64,000 nt of DNA, taken from positions 62,001 to 126,000 of the forward strand of contig WNDY01000005.1 in assembly GCA_009914555.1 (NCBI GenBank), written 5' to 3'. How positions within the stretch are numbered: position 1 is the stretch's first letter; every line of letters starts with the position of its first letter. A model generated the notes under the pieces. The model worked only from the letters and a program-made list of their open reading frames with translations. It did no database searches and had not been told where the DNA came from. The position numbers were made by a program, and so were the translations under genes. This document shows positions 19,348 through 27,893 of the stretch, piece after piece. The DNA is from Xylophilus sp. (GTDB taxonomy: Bacteria; Pseudomonadota; Gammaproteobacteria; Burkholderiales; Burkholderiaceae_C).

Positions 19348-20868
19348 ATGAACGATCGCCTGAGCCGTGTCCATGCCTCGCCGTCCGTCGCCGTCAAGCG
19401 AGGGCTGGACTACCCCGTCATCGACACCGACGTCCATACCAACGACTACGCGCCCGCCGTCGAGGACTACATTGCCACCCATGTCGGCCCGCAGGCCGTC
19501 GATGCGCTGCGCAAGGCCGGTGAGGAGCGCCTCTCCCGCGCCGGCGTCGGCAACGGCAAGAGCTGGTACGAGCAGACGCCTGCGGAGCGCCAGCACTACC
19601 GCACGATCCGCTCGCCCTGGTGGGCGCGCGTGACGAAGAACACGCTGGACGTCGCCACCTACCACCTGCCCGAACTGCTCTCCGAGCGCCAGGAGGAGCA
19701 GGGTTCGGACTATTCGGTGCTGTTCCCCAACAACGTGCTCGCGCCGCTCGGCGTGCGCGACGCGGGCCAGCGCGCGGCCCTGCAGAAGGCGCTCAACCAC
19801 TACCACGCCGACCTCTACCGCAAGTACAGCGACCGCCTCACGCCGGTGGCCGGCATTTCCCTGCATACGCCCGAGGAGGGCATCGAGCAGCTCGAATTCG
19901 CGGTCAACACGCTCGGGCTCAAGGCCATCAACATCGCCGGCAGCGTGCGCCGGCCCATTCCCGCGCTGGCCGAGAAGTTTCCGCTCGACCAACATCCCGA
20001 GCTGCGCAAGTACATTTCCTACGAGGACTTCTACGGCATCGACAGCCCCTACGACTACGACCCGTTCTGGGCCAGGGTGGTCGAGCTCGGCGTGCCGGTG
20101 CTGACCCACTACGGCAGCCAGGGCTGGACCGGGCGCAGTTCGATCTCGAACTACATGTTCAACCACATCGGCCACTTCGCCGACGGCTCGGAGGCCTTTG
20201 CCAAGGCGCTGTTCTTCGGCGGCGTGACCCGGCGCTTCCCGCAGCTGCGCGTGGGCCTGCTCGAAGGCGGCGCCGACTGGGGGGCGCGCGTGTACATCCA
20301 TCTCGTGGACCGCTGGGAGAAGCGCAGCCTGGAGGGGCTGGCACACTACGACCCGGCCGCCATCGACCGCGAACTGCTGACTTCGCTGTTCGCGCGCTAC
20401 GGCGCAGACCTCACGAAAGGCCGCTCGATCGAGGGCGAGGACCTGATCCGCGACACGCTGGGGCGGGGCTACACGCGCGAGGCGCGCCAGCCGCGGCCGG
20501 AGGAGCTGGAGGATTTCGGCCGCGCCGGCATCCGCGGCGTGGAGGACATCAAGCGCCAGTGGGTCGACAGCTTCTACTTCGGCTCGGAGTCGGACGACCG
20601 CACGGTGGCCCATGCGTTCAACGATCGCGCCAATCCGCTCGGCGTGAAGATCAACGCGATCTACTCGTCCGACGTCGGCCACTGGGACGTGCCCGACCTG
20701 ACCGATGCGCTGGCCCACGCGCGCGAACTCGTGGACCAGGGCGTGATCTCGGAGGCCGACTTCAAGGCGTATGTGTTCGAGAACCCGTACCGGCTCTATA
20801 CCGAGGCCAATCCCCGGTTCTTCGAGGGCACGGCGGTCGAAGGCAAGGTGGCGGCGGCGCGCGATTGA
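19348..20868 (+). CDS. Amidohydrolase_2 (ACMSD-like) family protein
   Basis: Metal-dependent hydrolase or decarboxylase of 506 residues. The first metal motif is IDTDVHTND (DxH in place of HxH), a later His lies in LTHYGSQGW, a further block is VGLLEGGADWGARV, and the catalytic Asp is in YSSDVGHWDVPD. Family members hydrolyse cyclic amides or decarboxylate aromatic acids. The ATG is preceded by ACAGGAG at about eleven bases. It stands alone between a sigma-54 promoter and brnTA, so it is likely a member of the sulfur regulon with unknown substrate. Confidence 0.85.
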   Translation: MNDRLSRVHASPSVAVKRGLDYPVIDTDVHTNDYAPAVEDYIATHVGPQAVDALRKAGEERLSRAGVGNGKSWYEQTPAERQHYRTIRSPWWARVTKNTLDVATYHLPELLSERQEEQGSDYSVLFPNNVLAPLGVRDAGQRAALQKALNHYHADLYRKYSDRLTPVAGISLHTPEEGIEQLEFAVNTLGLKAINIAGSVRRPIPALAEKFPLDQHPELRKYISYEDFYGIDSPYDYDPFWARVVELGVPVLTHYGSQGWTGRSSISNYMFNHIGHFADGSEAFAKALFFGGVTRRFPQLRVGLLEGGADWGARVYIHLVDRWEKRSLEGLAHYDPAAIDRELLTSLFARYGADLTKGRSIEGEDLIRDTLGRGYTREARQPRPEELEDFGRAGIRGVEDIKRQWVDSFYFGSESDDRTVAHAFNDRANPLGVKINAIYSSDVGHWDVPDLTDALAHARELVDQGVISEADFKAYVFENPYRLYTEANPRFFEGTAVEGKVAAARD

Positions 20869-20881
20869 AGGCGGGGGGTGG

Positions 20882-20942
20882 ATACCCCCTGGGCAGGCAT
20901 GCCGTGGCGCCCTGATGAATGGCGCTACGGGCGTATACCCCA
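20882..20942 (-). repeat. 53-bp paired G-box element, copy 3
   Basis: Read on the minus strand the boxes are GGGGTATAC and GGGGGTATC; the G of each GTAT is at 20938 and 20885, 53 bp apart. The interior contains the palindrome GGCATGCC. It starts 13 bases after the amidohydrolase stop. Confidence 0.75.
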
Positions 20943-20980
20943 GCCTCCTTCACGGTACATGCGTGGGCTGGGCGCTTGGA

Positions 20981-20998
20981 TATATACGTATATACAAT
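20981..20998 (+). promoter_or_regulatory. brnTA promoter and palindromic operator
   Basis: The perfect palindrome TATATACGTATATA (20981-20994) overlaps a -10 box TACAAT (20993-20998). The start site would fall on the A of the brnT ATG, implying a leaderless message. BrnA antitoxins repress their own promoter, so the palindrome is the likely BrnA operator. The AT content contrasts sharply with the surroundings. Confidence 0.65.
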
Positions 20999-21004
20999 AA
21001 TCCA

Positions 21005-21275
21005 ATGCGCTACGAATGGGACGAAGCCAAGCGAGCGGCCAATCTGGAGAAGCACGGTCTGGATTTCATGCGTGCTTATCTGGTGCTGGAGAGTGAATAC
21101 GTTCGGGTGGTGGACAGCCCGCGCAATGGCGAGTTGCGCAGGCAGGCATTCGCCTACGTGTTCGATAAACTGGCGGTCCTGTCGGTGGCGTTCGTCCGGG
21201 CGAGGAAGTCTGTCGCGTTGTGAGCTTTCGCCCGGCCAAGCGCAAGGAGGCCTACTATGCCTGGCTCGAAACTGA
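21005..21275 (+). pseudogene. brnT: BrnT-type ribonuclease toxin, frameshifted
   Basis: BrnT is an RNase toxin of about 90 residues neutralised by BrnA. The N-terminal part is typical: MRYEWDEAKRAANLEKHGLDF, then RRQAFAYVFDKLAVLSVAFV. In the open frame it then ends as RARKSVAL and stops at 21223 (72 residues). One base out, near 21195, the family sequence continues as PGEEVCRVVSFRPAKRKEAYYAWLETD, the conserved C-terminal block, but no stop follows before brnA. A single-base loss explains most of this. The right boundary given is approximate. As read the toxin lacks its C-terminal strand and should be inactive. Confidence 0.75.
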
Positions 21276-21577
21276 CCGTGATGACCAGCGAGGAGATGCG
21301 TGCTGCCGTCGATCGCGGCGAAGACCGCAGCGACTGGGAGCGCGTGCGCCGCGAGGCGCAGCGCGATCCGGTGGGCGCGGAACTGGACCGCAGGATCGGC
21401 GAACGCATCGCCGCCATCGAAGCGCGCAAGCGCGGCCGCCCTGTGGAGGGCGAAGCCCGGCAGGCCATCTCGCTGCGCGTGCCCGTCTCGGTGCTGGAGC
21501 AGTGGAAGGCCACCGGGCCGGGCTGGCAGACCCGCATGACCGAGGCGCTGCGCGACGCGCTGCGCACGCCGGCCTGA
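21257..21577 (+). CDS. brnA: BrnA-type antitoxin
   Basis: Antitoxin of 106 residues. The C-terminal ISLRVPVSVLEQWKATGPGWQTRMTEALRDALR is the BrnA ribbon-helix-helix-like DNA-binding and dimerisation module; the N-terminal helical part binds the toxin. It overlaps the frame-corrected toxin end, as usual for the operon. The reading frame is intact while the toxin frame is broken. Confidence 0.85.
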   Translation: MPGSKLTVMTSEEMRAAVDRGEDRSDWERVRREAQRDPVGAELDRRIGERIAAIEARKRGRPVEGEARQAISLRVPVSVLEQWKATGPGWQTRMTEALRDALRTPA

Positions 21578-21647
21578 AGCCTCGCTGCCTGCTTGGCGCT
21601 TGCGAGAACCGGAGGAACTGCGCGAAATGGGCCGGCCGGCTCGGGAA

Positions 21648-22271
21648 TCAGCCGCCGCCGCTCGATAGGCGGACTCCAACGCCCAGGCTGCCTATCAGCG
21701 TCTGAAACCGTTCATGTATCAGGCCGGACTCCGAGATGTAGTGGCCCTGACCCGCCATGATGTGTTCTTCGGCCGTCCCACCGAGTTCCACCACTCGCCG
21801 CACGAAGGCCCCCATCTGCGGCCAGGGATCGAGTTCTCCGGAGACGGCCAGGAACCGGACGCCCGTTTGGCCGACCTGTGGCAGGTCGCGCGCTCTGCCA
21901 GCCAGCGTGACGTTCAGGTCGGCAGCCGGCCCTCCCTGGCAAAGAAGGTCGCACACCCCGAGGCCGCCAAGGCTAAAGCCGATCAGGACAATGTTCCGAT
22001 GAGTCTCCCTGAGCGTCGAGACCAGCGACTGGACGCGCAGAGGCTGCCATTCGGCATGGGCTTCGAGCTGCGGACAGACCACGGTGGCATTCGTCGCCGC
22101 TCTTGCTGCGAGCAGCGCAGCCGGCAATCCATACTTGGCAACCAGCGAGATGTCGTTGCCACGCGCTCCCACGCCGTGCAGCCATAGGATGGCGGGGCGC
22201 GAGCGATCCGATGGGCCAAACTGCAGGCATTGAAAGCCCGCGAGATGACGAGTGTGCGGGGTGCCCGACAT
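21648..22271 (-). CDS. Alpha/beta hydrolase (phospholipase/carboxylesterase-like)
   Basis: Serine hydrolase of 207 residues. ILWLHGVGARG forms the oxyanion-hole strand, GFSLGGLG is the nucleophile elbow, SGELDPW supplies the acid and GQGHYISE the His. It is half of a tandem pair with the next gene upstream and probably shares its promoter, 24 bases separating them. Confidence 0.82.
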   Translation of the reverse strand: MSGTPHTRHLAGFQCLQFGPSDRSRPAILWLHGVGARGNDISLVAKYGLPAALLAARAATNATVVCPQLEAHAEWQPLRVQSLVSTLRETHRNIVLIGFSLGGLGVCDLLCQGGPAADLNVTLAGRARDLPQVGQTGVRFLAVSGELDPWPQMGAFVRRVVELGGTAEEHIMAGQGHYISESGLIHERFQTLIGSLGVGVRLSSGGG

Positions 22272-22295
22272 GGTGGCTGGCGAGTCCGCTTGCCT

Positions 22296-22922
22296 TCAGG
22301 ACGTGCCGCGGCGCGCCAGCAGCCAATCCCGCAGCGCAGGCTCGCCATAGGCCTGGTCGGCGATGAAGTGGTCGCCTTCGGGATAGACGGTGTAGCCGAC
22401 CTCGTTGCCCTGTGCGCGCAGCGCCGCGACGTGGGCCTCGACGGCGGCGACGGGCAGCTTGTCGTCCTGTGCGCCGTGGAACACCTGCACCGGCAGGCCG
22501 CGCAGCGCGGCCACGTCCAGGCCCTCGGGCACGCGGCCCGAGACGGCGACCAGCCCGGCGAAGCGGCCCGGATGGCCGGCCGCGATCTTCCAGGCGCCGG
22601 CGGTGCCGAGGCTGAAGCCCGCGATCACCACGCGGTCGCGCGGCACGGCGCCGGCGTCGGCCAGCGCATCGGCGAGGCCCAGCACCGCCTCCGCATGCTC
22701 GGGCCAAGTCGCGCCTTCGGGGATCTGCGGCGCGAGCAGGTGATAAGGCAGGGGTTCGGCGGCCTCGGCCGCCAGGCGCGGCGGCGCCCAGCGCAGCAGC
22801 AGGTCCAGGTCGGCGCCGCGGTCGCGCGCGCCGTGCAGGAACAGCAGCAGCGGTGCGGCGTCGGATGCGGCGGCGGCGAACAGGTGGGGCAGGGCGCCGT
22901 TGCGGCGTTCGAGGGTGCTCAT
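22296..22922 (-). CDS. Alpha/beta hydrolase (dienelactone hydrolase/esterase-like)
   Basis: Serine hydrolase of 208 residues: LLFLHGARDRGADLD at the oxyanion strand, nucleophile GFSLGTAG, acid in HGAQDDKLP and His in PEGDHFIADQAYGEPALRDWL. It is similar in length and layout to the downstream gene, so the two look like an old tandem duplication. The predicted start follows a minus-strand sigma-54-like promoter by about 58 bases. Confidence 0.83.
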   Translation of the reverse strand: MSTLERRNGALPHLFAAAASDAAPLLLFLHGARDRGADLDLLLRWAPPRLAAEAAEPLPYHLLAPQIPEGATWPEHAEAVLGLADALADAGAVPRDRVVIAGFSLGTAGAWKIAAGHPGRFAGLVAVSGRVPEGLDVAALRGLPVQVFHGAQDDKLPVAAVEAHVAALRAQGNEVGYTVYPEGDHFIADQAYGEPALRDWLLARRGTS

Positions 22923-22979
22923 GGTCGGACTTCCTTCTTTCTTGCATGCATGGCGGACGACGGCGGGCGGTGCCGCACT

Positions 22980-22995
22980 TGCAGCTTCCGGGCCA
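22980..22995 (-). promoter_or_regulatory. sigma-54-like promoter of the hydrolase pair
   Basis: Minus strand TGGCCC, five bases, CTGCA. Two mismatches to consensus but invariant GG and GC are in place. It lies in the divergent gap opposite a plus-strand copy. Confidence 0.5.
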
Positions 22996-23024
22996 CCGTG
23001 CCGGCGCAGGACGGGCGGGCGTCT

Positions 23025-23046
23025 GGCTGCTGTGGCCGCAGCAGCC
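23025..23046. promoter_or_regulatory. Candidate enhancer: GGCTGCTG-N6-CAGCAGCC inverted repeat
   Basis: Perfect eight-base arms with a six-base spacer, between two outward-facing sigma-54-like promoters: about 40 bp from the minus one and 90 bp from the plus one. One activator site could serve both. Confidence 0.45.
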
Positions 23047-23126
23047 GGCCGCGGCAGCCTGGTGCACAGCCAGCAGCCCTGCGCCGCGGCGGGCCAGCCA
23101 GCGCGGCGCGCGGCAGGCAAGGGCGC

Positions 23127-23142
23127 TGGCACGGAGGCTGCG
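23127..23142 (+). promoter_or_regulatory. sigma-54-like promoter of the hydroxyacid dehydrogenase
   Basis: TGGCAC, five bases, CTGCG. The -24 element is perfect; the -12 element keeps only TGC. The predicted start would leave at most a few bases before the ATG, so either the message is nearly leaderless or a later start codon is used. Confidence 0.45.
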
Positions 23143-23153
23143 AGAAGGCCGGC

Positions 23154-24191
23154 ATGAACACGACCGTCCTTGCCGCTCCTGCGGCCGCCGCCGCAACCTC
23201 TTCCATCGACCTGCGCGGCCTGCGCCACGTCGGGCTGGCGCATCCGCTGGACGAGGCGGCCGTGCAGCGCCTGCGCACTGCCTTCCCCGCGCTGCGTTTC
23301 GAGCCGGTGCCGCGGGAGGGATGGCAGTCCGCCGTGGCGCAGGCCGATGCGCTGCTGCTGGGCCGGCAGGCCGTGCCGGTGGACGCGCTGCTGGAGCACG
23401 CGCTGCGCCTGCGCTGGATCCACGGCGTGGGCGCGGGCGTGGAGCGCCTGGTCACGCCGCGGCTGCGCGCCAGCGGCGTGGTGCTGACCAACAGCCGCGG
23501 CGTGCACGCCGTGCCGATCGCCGAGCACGTGCTCGCGCTGATGCTCGCGTTCGCCCGCCAGCTGCCGGCGCTGCTGCAGTCGCAGCAGGCCGCGCGGTGG
23601 ATCGACAAGCCGCTGCGCGGCACCTTCGAGCTGCAGGGCCAGACGCTGGCCGTCGTGGGCCTGGGCGAGATCGGCGGCGCGCTGGCGCGCAAGGCCGCTG
23701 CGCTCGGGCTGCGCGTGCTGGCCGTGCGCCGCCGGCCGCAGCAGGGCGGTGGCGCGCTGCCGCCCGGCGTGGAGCGGGTGGCGGGCCTCGACGGCCTCGA
23801 CGCGGTGCTGGCCGAGGCCGACCACGTGGCCGTCTGCCTGCCGCTGACCGACGCCACGCGCGGGCTGTTCGACGCGGCGCGGCTGGCCCGCCTGCGCGCG
23901 GGAGCCCATCTCTACAACATCGGCCGCGGCGCGCTGGTGGACAGCGCCGCGCTGCTGGCCGCGCTGGAATCGGGCCGGCTCGGCGGCGCCGGCCTCGACG
24001 TGACCGACCCCGAGCCGCTGCCGTCGGAGTCGCCGCTGTGGCGGCACCCGCGGGTCGTCATCACCGCGCATACCTCGGCCGCCTCGCCGCGCAACGGCGC
24101 GCGGATGCTCGACATCCTGGCCGACAACCTGGGCCGCGCGGCGCGCGGAGAGCCGCTGCGCAACCAGGTGGATCTGGCGCAGGGGTACTGA
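23154..24191 (+). CDS. D-2-hydroxyacid dehydrogenase, NAD(P)-dependent
   Basis: Dehydrogenase of 345 residues. Rossmann motif VVGLGEIGGALARKAAALG is followed by the cofactor-end arginines VRRRP. Catalytic Arg is in YNIGRGALVD, Glu in DVTDPEPLPSESPLW and His in VVITAHTSA. Family enzymes reduce 2-oxoacids such as glyoxylate or hydroxypyruvate. Context suggests it handles a 2-oxo acid produced by desulfonation. Confidence 0.87.
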   Translation: MNTTVLAAPAAAAATSSIDLRGLRHVGLAHPLDEAAVQRLRTAFPALRFEPVPREGWQSAVAQADALLLGRQAVPVDALLEHALRLRWIHGVGAGVERLVTPRLRASGVVLTNSRGVHAVPIAEHVLALMLAFARQLPALLQSQQAARWIDKPLRGTFELQGQTLAVVGLGEIGGALARKAAALGLRVLAVRRRPQQGGGALPPGVERVAGLDGLDAVLAEADHVAVCLPLTDATRGLFDAARLARLRAGAHLYNIGRGALVDSAALLAALESGRLGGAGLDVTDPEPLPSESPLWRHPRVVITAHTSAASPRNGARMLDILADNLGRAARGEPLRNQVDLAQGY

Positions 24192-24206
24192 CCGGCGGCG
24201 CGGCGG

Positions 24207-25406
24207 TCAGGCGTCCGCGCTGCGCGGCGCCCGCCACTGCCAGGCCGCGAGCACCACGAACACCGGCAGCAGCACGAAGAACACGTTCTGCAGCCCGATG
24301 CGCTGCCCCAGCAGCCCGCCGAGCGCGCTGCCCGCGAGCGAGCCGAGCGGCGTCACGAGCATGTTCACGCCCGCCACCTTGCCGGTGCCGAGCCGGGCGC
24401 CGAGCCGCGCGATGCGCGTGAGCGTGACGATCTGCAACAGCCCGAGGCCCAGGCCCTGCAGCAGCACGCCGGGCCAGAGTCCCGCCGCACTCGCGGCGCC
24501 GCCCTGCGCGAGCAGCGCGAGCGCCGACAGTCCGAAGCCCGCGAGGTAGCTCGCGCGCACGCCGATGCGGCGCACCAGCGCACCGCCGAAGAAGAGCGTG
24601 AGGATGAACGCGAACCCGGTGCCCGTCACGTAGGCCGAGGCATGGGCCGCGTCGAGCCGCAGCGACTGCAGCGCGATGGCGACGATGAAGGTGCTCTGGT
24701 ACATCGTCGTGGCCGACGCGCAGAAGTCGACCAGGCAGGTCTGGCGCAACTGCGCGTCGCGCGCCACCAGCGCGAGCTCGGCGGCGACCATGCGCCAGCC
24801 GGGCCGCCGCGCCGCCTGAGCGCGCGACCGCGCATAGCGCGCGAAGACGCTCGGCGAGACCAGCACCGTGAGCGCGAAGCTCGCGGCCAGCGCGAACCAG
24901 GTGCCCGCGTAGCCGAGCGCGGCGATCAGCGAGACGGCCAGCGCCGGCCCGATGAGGAACATGCCGCTCATGTGCGTGCCGCGGTACCAGCCGGCCTTGC
25001 CTTCGCCGAGCGTGCGGATCTGCTCGAAGAACACCGTGTTGAGCGAGACGAAGCGCAGCGGCATGAAGAAGCTGATCGCCGTCACGCAGCCGAGCAGGAA
25101 GGCGGTGGAATGCACGGCCGGCACCAGCGCATAGGTGAGCCCCGCGAGCGTGCTGCCGAGCACGAACAGCCGCGCCGGTCCGTAGTGGTCCACGAGGAAG
25201 CCCACCGGCACGCTCATCGCGAGCGTGCCGATCATCTGGCCGCTGGCGATCAGCCCGAGCTGCCCGGCGCTGGCGCCGAGCTCGAGCGCGTAGAGCGACA
25301 CGGTGATCTTGGCCACGCCCACGCTCGTGCCCATGATCGAGGCGAGCACGGCGAAGACGAGCAGGAAGCGGTTGTCGCGCAGCCAGGCGCGGGCGGATTC
25401 GGTCAT
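24207..25406 (-). CDS. MFS transporter
   Basis: Membrane protein of 399 residues with about twelve hydrophobic segments. The MFS signature between helices 2 and 3 is VPVGFLVDHYGPARLFVLG, and a central hydrophilic loop [13 protein letters not shown] precedes helix 7. Direction and substrate are not readable. It converges on the dehydrogenase gene, 15 bases between stops. Confidence 0.85.
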   Translation of the reverse strand: MTESARAWLRDNRFLLVFAVLASIMGTSVGVAKITVSLYALELGASAGQLGLIASGQMIGTLAMSVPVGFLVDHYGPARLFVLGSTLAGLTYALVPAVHSTAFLLGCVTAISFFMPLRFVSLNTVFFEQIRTLGEGKAGWYRGTHMSGMFLIGPALAVSLIAALGYAGTWFALAASFALTVLVSPSVFARYARSRAQAARRPGWRMVAAELALVARDAQLRQTCLVDFCASATTMYQSTFIVAIALQSLRLDAAHASAYVTGTGFAFILTLFFGGALVRRIGVRASYLAGFGLSALALLAQGGAASAAGLWPGVLLQGLGLGLLQIVTLTRIARLGARLGTGKVAGVNMLVTPLGSLAGSALGGLLGQRIGLQNVFFVLLPVFVVLAAWQWRAPRSADA

Positions 25407-25517
25407 GGAAAAGGCTTTACGTTGATGTCGATGCCGCAGTGGCCTCCGGCTGCGACGGCGACCGCGGACCGCCGGCGGGGAGCCGCGGTTCAGTTTCGGA
25501 CGGAGCGGCAGGAATCG

Positions 25518-26519
25518 TCATGGCGAGGAGGGGGCTGCTGTCTCCAGCAACTGCTGCACCAGCGCATGCTTGCCGCGCGTATAGGCTTTGCGGTCGTCCG
25601 CATGGTCCGCGGCCAGCGCCTGCTTGAGTGTCTGGTAGCGCGCGCGTGCTGTGGCATCGGTTCGGAGGCGGTCGCGCAGCCGCAGGTAGTCCTGCCAGTG
25701 CGGGCTGCCCGTTTCGAGCAAATGGATGCAGTGCGTGCGGCCGGCGGCGCCGGTTCTTTCGAGAAAGTGGCCGATCTGCGCGGAGCGCCAGCCGAGGTCG
25801 CGGTAGCCCAGGCCGACCAGCGGCCCGATGGTTCCGGCCAGGGCGGCGGGGTTGCGGACCGCCACCGCGATGTCGATGACGGGTTTGGCCGCGAGGTGCG
25901 GCACGGCCGTGCTGCCGACGTGCTGGATGTCCAGCGCCGCGGTGCCGAGCGCTGCGGCGATGCGATCGCGTTCCCGCTGGAACAGCGCCGCCCATCCGGG
26001 ATCGTGGGACTCCAGACGGGCCGAGCCGGCGGGCACACCCAGCGCGGCTGCCGGCCAGGCGAAGGCCATGCGCGGCCGCGCGCCTGGGACGGTGGCCGGT
26101 GCGTCCTGTGGGGCCTGCGCCGGCAGCGCCGCGCGCCAGAACGCGACGGCCGCAGGCTGGTCGCCGAAGGTTTCCACCTGCCAGCGCTGCGAATGGCGCT
26201 GCCGCAGCGCGACGACCGCGCGCCGGCCGACCCCGCCACGCCGGGCGGCCGGCGCGATGTAGAACTCGGCGACCTCCACCACCATGGCCGCCGCATCGAG
26301 CTCGCGCAGCAGCGCGAAGCCGGCCACGTGGCCGGATTCGTCTTCGATCAGGTAGGCGTGGCGGCCCGGTTCGCGGCCATAGTGGTCGAGCCACGGATAG
26401 GCCGGCGGGCTGCCGAGCTCGGCCAGGCAGTCCGCCAGCAGCGGCGCGATGGCGGCACGGCCGGCCGCATCGGCGGCCGGCCGCAGGCCCAGGGCAGCGC
26501 AGGCGCGGGAGCCGCTCAC
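25518..26519 (-). CDS. Fusion of GNAT acetyltransferase and GrpB/UPF0157 nucleotidyltransferase-like domain
   Basis: Protein of 333 residues from a GTG that overlaps the TauD stop (GTGA). Residues about 10-150 show the GNAT fold with VVEVAEFYIAPAARRGGVGRRAVVAL, the acetyl-CoA pyrophosphate loop. Residues about 165-330 are GrpB: LESHDPGWAALFQRERDRIAAALG, then IQHVGSTAVPHLAAKPVIDIAVAV, a nucleotidyltransferase-like pocket, and ending with YTRGKHALVQQLL. These domains are usually separate proteins. Substrate unknown. The four-base overlap implies co-translation with the dioxygenase. Confidence 0.85.
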   Translation of the reverse strand: MSGSRACAALGLRPAADAAGRAAIAPLLADCLAELGSPPAYPWLDHYGREPGRHAYLIEDESGHVAGFALLRELDAAAMVVEVAEFYIAPAARRGGVGRRAVVALRQRHSQRWQVETFGDQPAAVAFWRAALPAQAPQDAPATVPGARPRMAFAWPAAALGVPAGSARLESHDPGWAALFQRERDRIAAALGTAALDIQHVGSTAVPHLAAKPVIDIAVAVRNPAALAGTIGPLVGLGYRDLGWRSAQIGHFLERTGAAGRTHCIHLLETGSPHWQDYLRLRDRLRTDATARARYQTLKQALAADHADDRKAYTRGKHALVQQLLETAAPSSP

Positions 26520-27460
26520 CCGATCACGTCGAAAAGCTCGCCCTCGAGCGGCTGCGAGCGGAAGCCGTCCGGCCCCTGGGGCAGCTCCCCGGCCACGGTA
26601 ATGCGGCGCACCACGCGCGGCAGGTCGAAATGGGCATAGTCGATCGGGCCGGCATGGGCCACGGCCTGGTTGTCCCAGAGCACCAGCGCATGCGGCGTCC
26701 AGTGGAAGCGCACCTGGTACTCGGGCCGCGTGATCTCGTTGACCAGGATGTCGAGGATGCCCTGGCTCTCGGGCTGCTTCAGGCCGACGATGTGGCTCGT
26801 GGTGCCGGGGTTGACGAACAGGATCTTCTCGCCGGTCTCGGGATGCACGCGCACGAGCGGGTGCAGCGAGACGAAGGGCCCGGCCTTGCGGCCGTCGCGC
26901 CGGACCTTCCCGCCGCCCGCGCTGTCGTAGCCGCCGGTGCGGTGCACGGCCTTGAGCGGGTCGATCAGCTGCTTGATAGGTTCCGACAGGCCCTGGTAGG
27001 CCAGCGCCAGGTTCGAGAACAGCGTGTCGCCGCCATAGGCCGGTATGTCGACGCCGCGCAGGATCGAGTAGCGGTTGGGGTTGGCGACGAAGGTGATGTC
27101 GATGTGCCAGCCCTTGTAGTCGCGCGGCGGCTGGGCGCTCGGTATCCGGAGGTCGGGCCGGCGGGCCTTGTAGTCGGCGGCCTTGCGCTCCCAGATCTCG
27201 GGGTGGGCCTCGAGCCCTTCGGCGATCGGATGGGCTGGCGTGAGCGGGCCGAACGCGCGGCCGAAGGCCAGCTGCTGCTCGTCGGTGAGCGGCTGGTCCC
27301 GGAAGAACAGCACACGCCACTGGTGGACGGCGGTGGTGAGGGCAGCGACCTGCGCTGCGGACAGCGGCTGGCGCAGGTCGATGTTGCCGACCTCGGCGCC
27401 GATGACCGGCGTCAGGGGGCGGATGTGCAGGCTGGTGTCGTCGGCGACGGCAAGGGACAT
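26516..27460 (-). CDS. TauD/TfdA-family dioxygenase, second copy
   Basis: Fe(II)/2-oxoglutarate dioxygenase of 314 residues. Iron-binding HxD in GWHIDITF and the C-terminal HAGPIDYAHFDLPRVVRRITV carrying the distal His region and 2-oxoglutarate Arg. It is clearly diverged from the copy near 13.5 kb, sharing the family blocks VLFFRDQP and HPLVRVHPE. A sigma-54 promoter with a TTGC -12 box lies about 37 bases upstream. Taurine or alkylsulfate-type substrate inferred. Confidence 0.88.
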   Translation of the reverse strand: MSLAVADDTSLHIRPLTPVIGAEVGNIDLRQPLSAAQVAALTTAVHQWRVLFFRDQPLTDEQQLAFGRAFGPLTPAHPIAEGLEAHPEIWERKAADYKARRPDLRIPSAQPPRDYKGWHIDITFVANPNRYSILRGVDIPAYGGDTLFSNLALAYQGLSEPIKQLIDPLKAVHRTGGYDSAGGGKVRRDGRKAGPFVSLHPLVRVHPETGEKILFVNPGTTSHIVGLKQPESQGILDILVNEITRPEYQVRFHWTPHALVLWDNQAVAHAGPIDYAHFDLPRVVRRITVAGELPQGPDGFRSQPLEGELFDVIG

Positions 27461-27496
27461 GGGGCATCTCGCGGTTCGTGATGGAGCCGCAGGATG

Positions 27497-27512
27497 CGCA
27501 ACCTCCATGCCA
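27497..27512 (-). promoter_or_regulatory. sigma-54 promoter of the second TauD gene
   Basis: Minus strand TGGCAT, five bases, TTGCG: correct spacing and a full TTGC element. Start site near 27486, about 26 bases before the ATG. Short inverted repeats lie 35-100 bp upstream but do not match the CTGCTG/CAGCAG theme. Confidence 0.7.
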
Positions 27513-27599
27513 TCCGGCCGCCGCAGGAGGGCCGCGCCGGCAGTGGCCCGCAGCCACCACCGGGCCGCGCCGCGCTGCCCGCGCGGCAACAGCCGCGGC

Positions 27600-27858
27600 T
27601 CAGCGCTGCATGGCCGCCAGCAGTCCGCCGGCGCCGATGAGGAAGCCGCTCGCGCGGTTGAGGTTGCGCACCGGACGGGCGCTGCGGACCCGGCGGCGGA
27701 TCTGCCGCCCGCCGGTGGCGTAGACGGCCGGCGACACGATTGCGCGGCCAGGTGGCGCCGCCGAGCACCACGAACCAGGCGATTCGCCGGCATCGACGCG
27801 CGGCGGGAACACTGCGGCGAACAGCATGACCGCCTTGGGATGGCCACGGCCGGCGGGA
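27600..27858 (-). pseudogene. C-terminal remnant of a LysE/RhtB amino-acid exporter
   Basis: GHPKAVMLFAAVFPPRVD is the LysE-family NPKA block, here preceded by no recognisable N-terminal half. WFVVLGGATW appears in a different frame, and the tail YATGGRQIRRRV through RNLNRASGFLIGAGGLLAAM is back in the first. So at least two frameshifts separate the pieces, and roughly the first half of a normal exporter of about 200 residues is missing. Gene remnant; the upstream edge lies next to a paired G-box element. Confidence 0.65.
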
Positions 27859-27893
27859 GAGGCGGGCTGCCATTGCAGGCAGGCGAAATGCGA

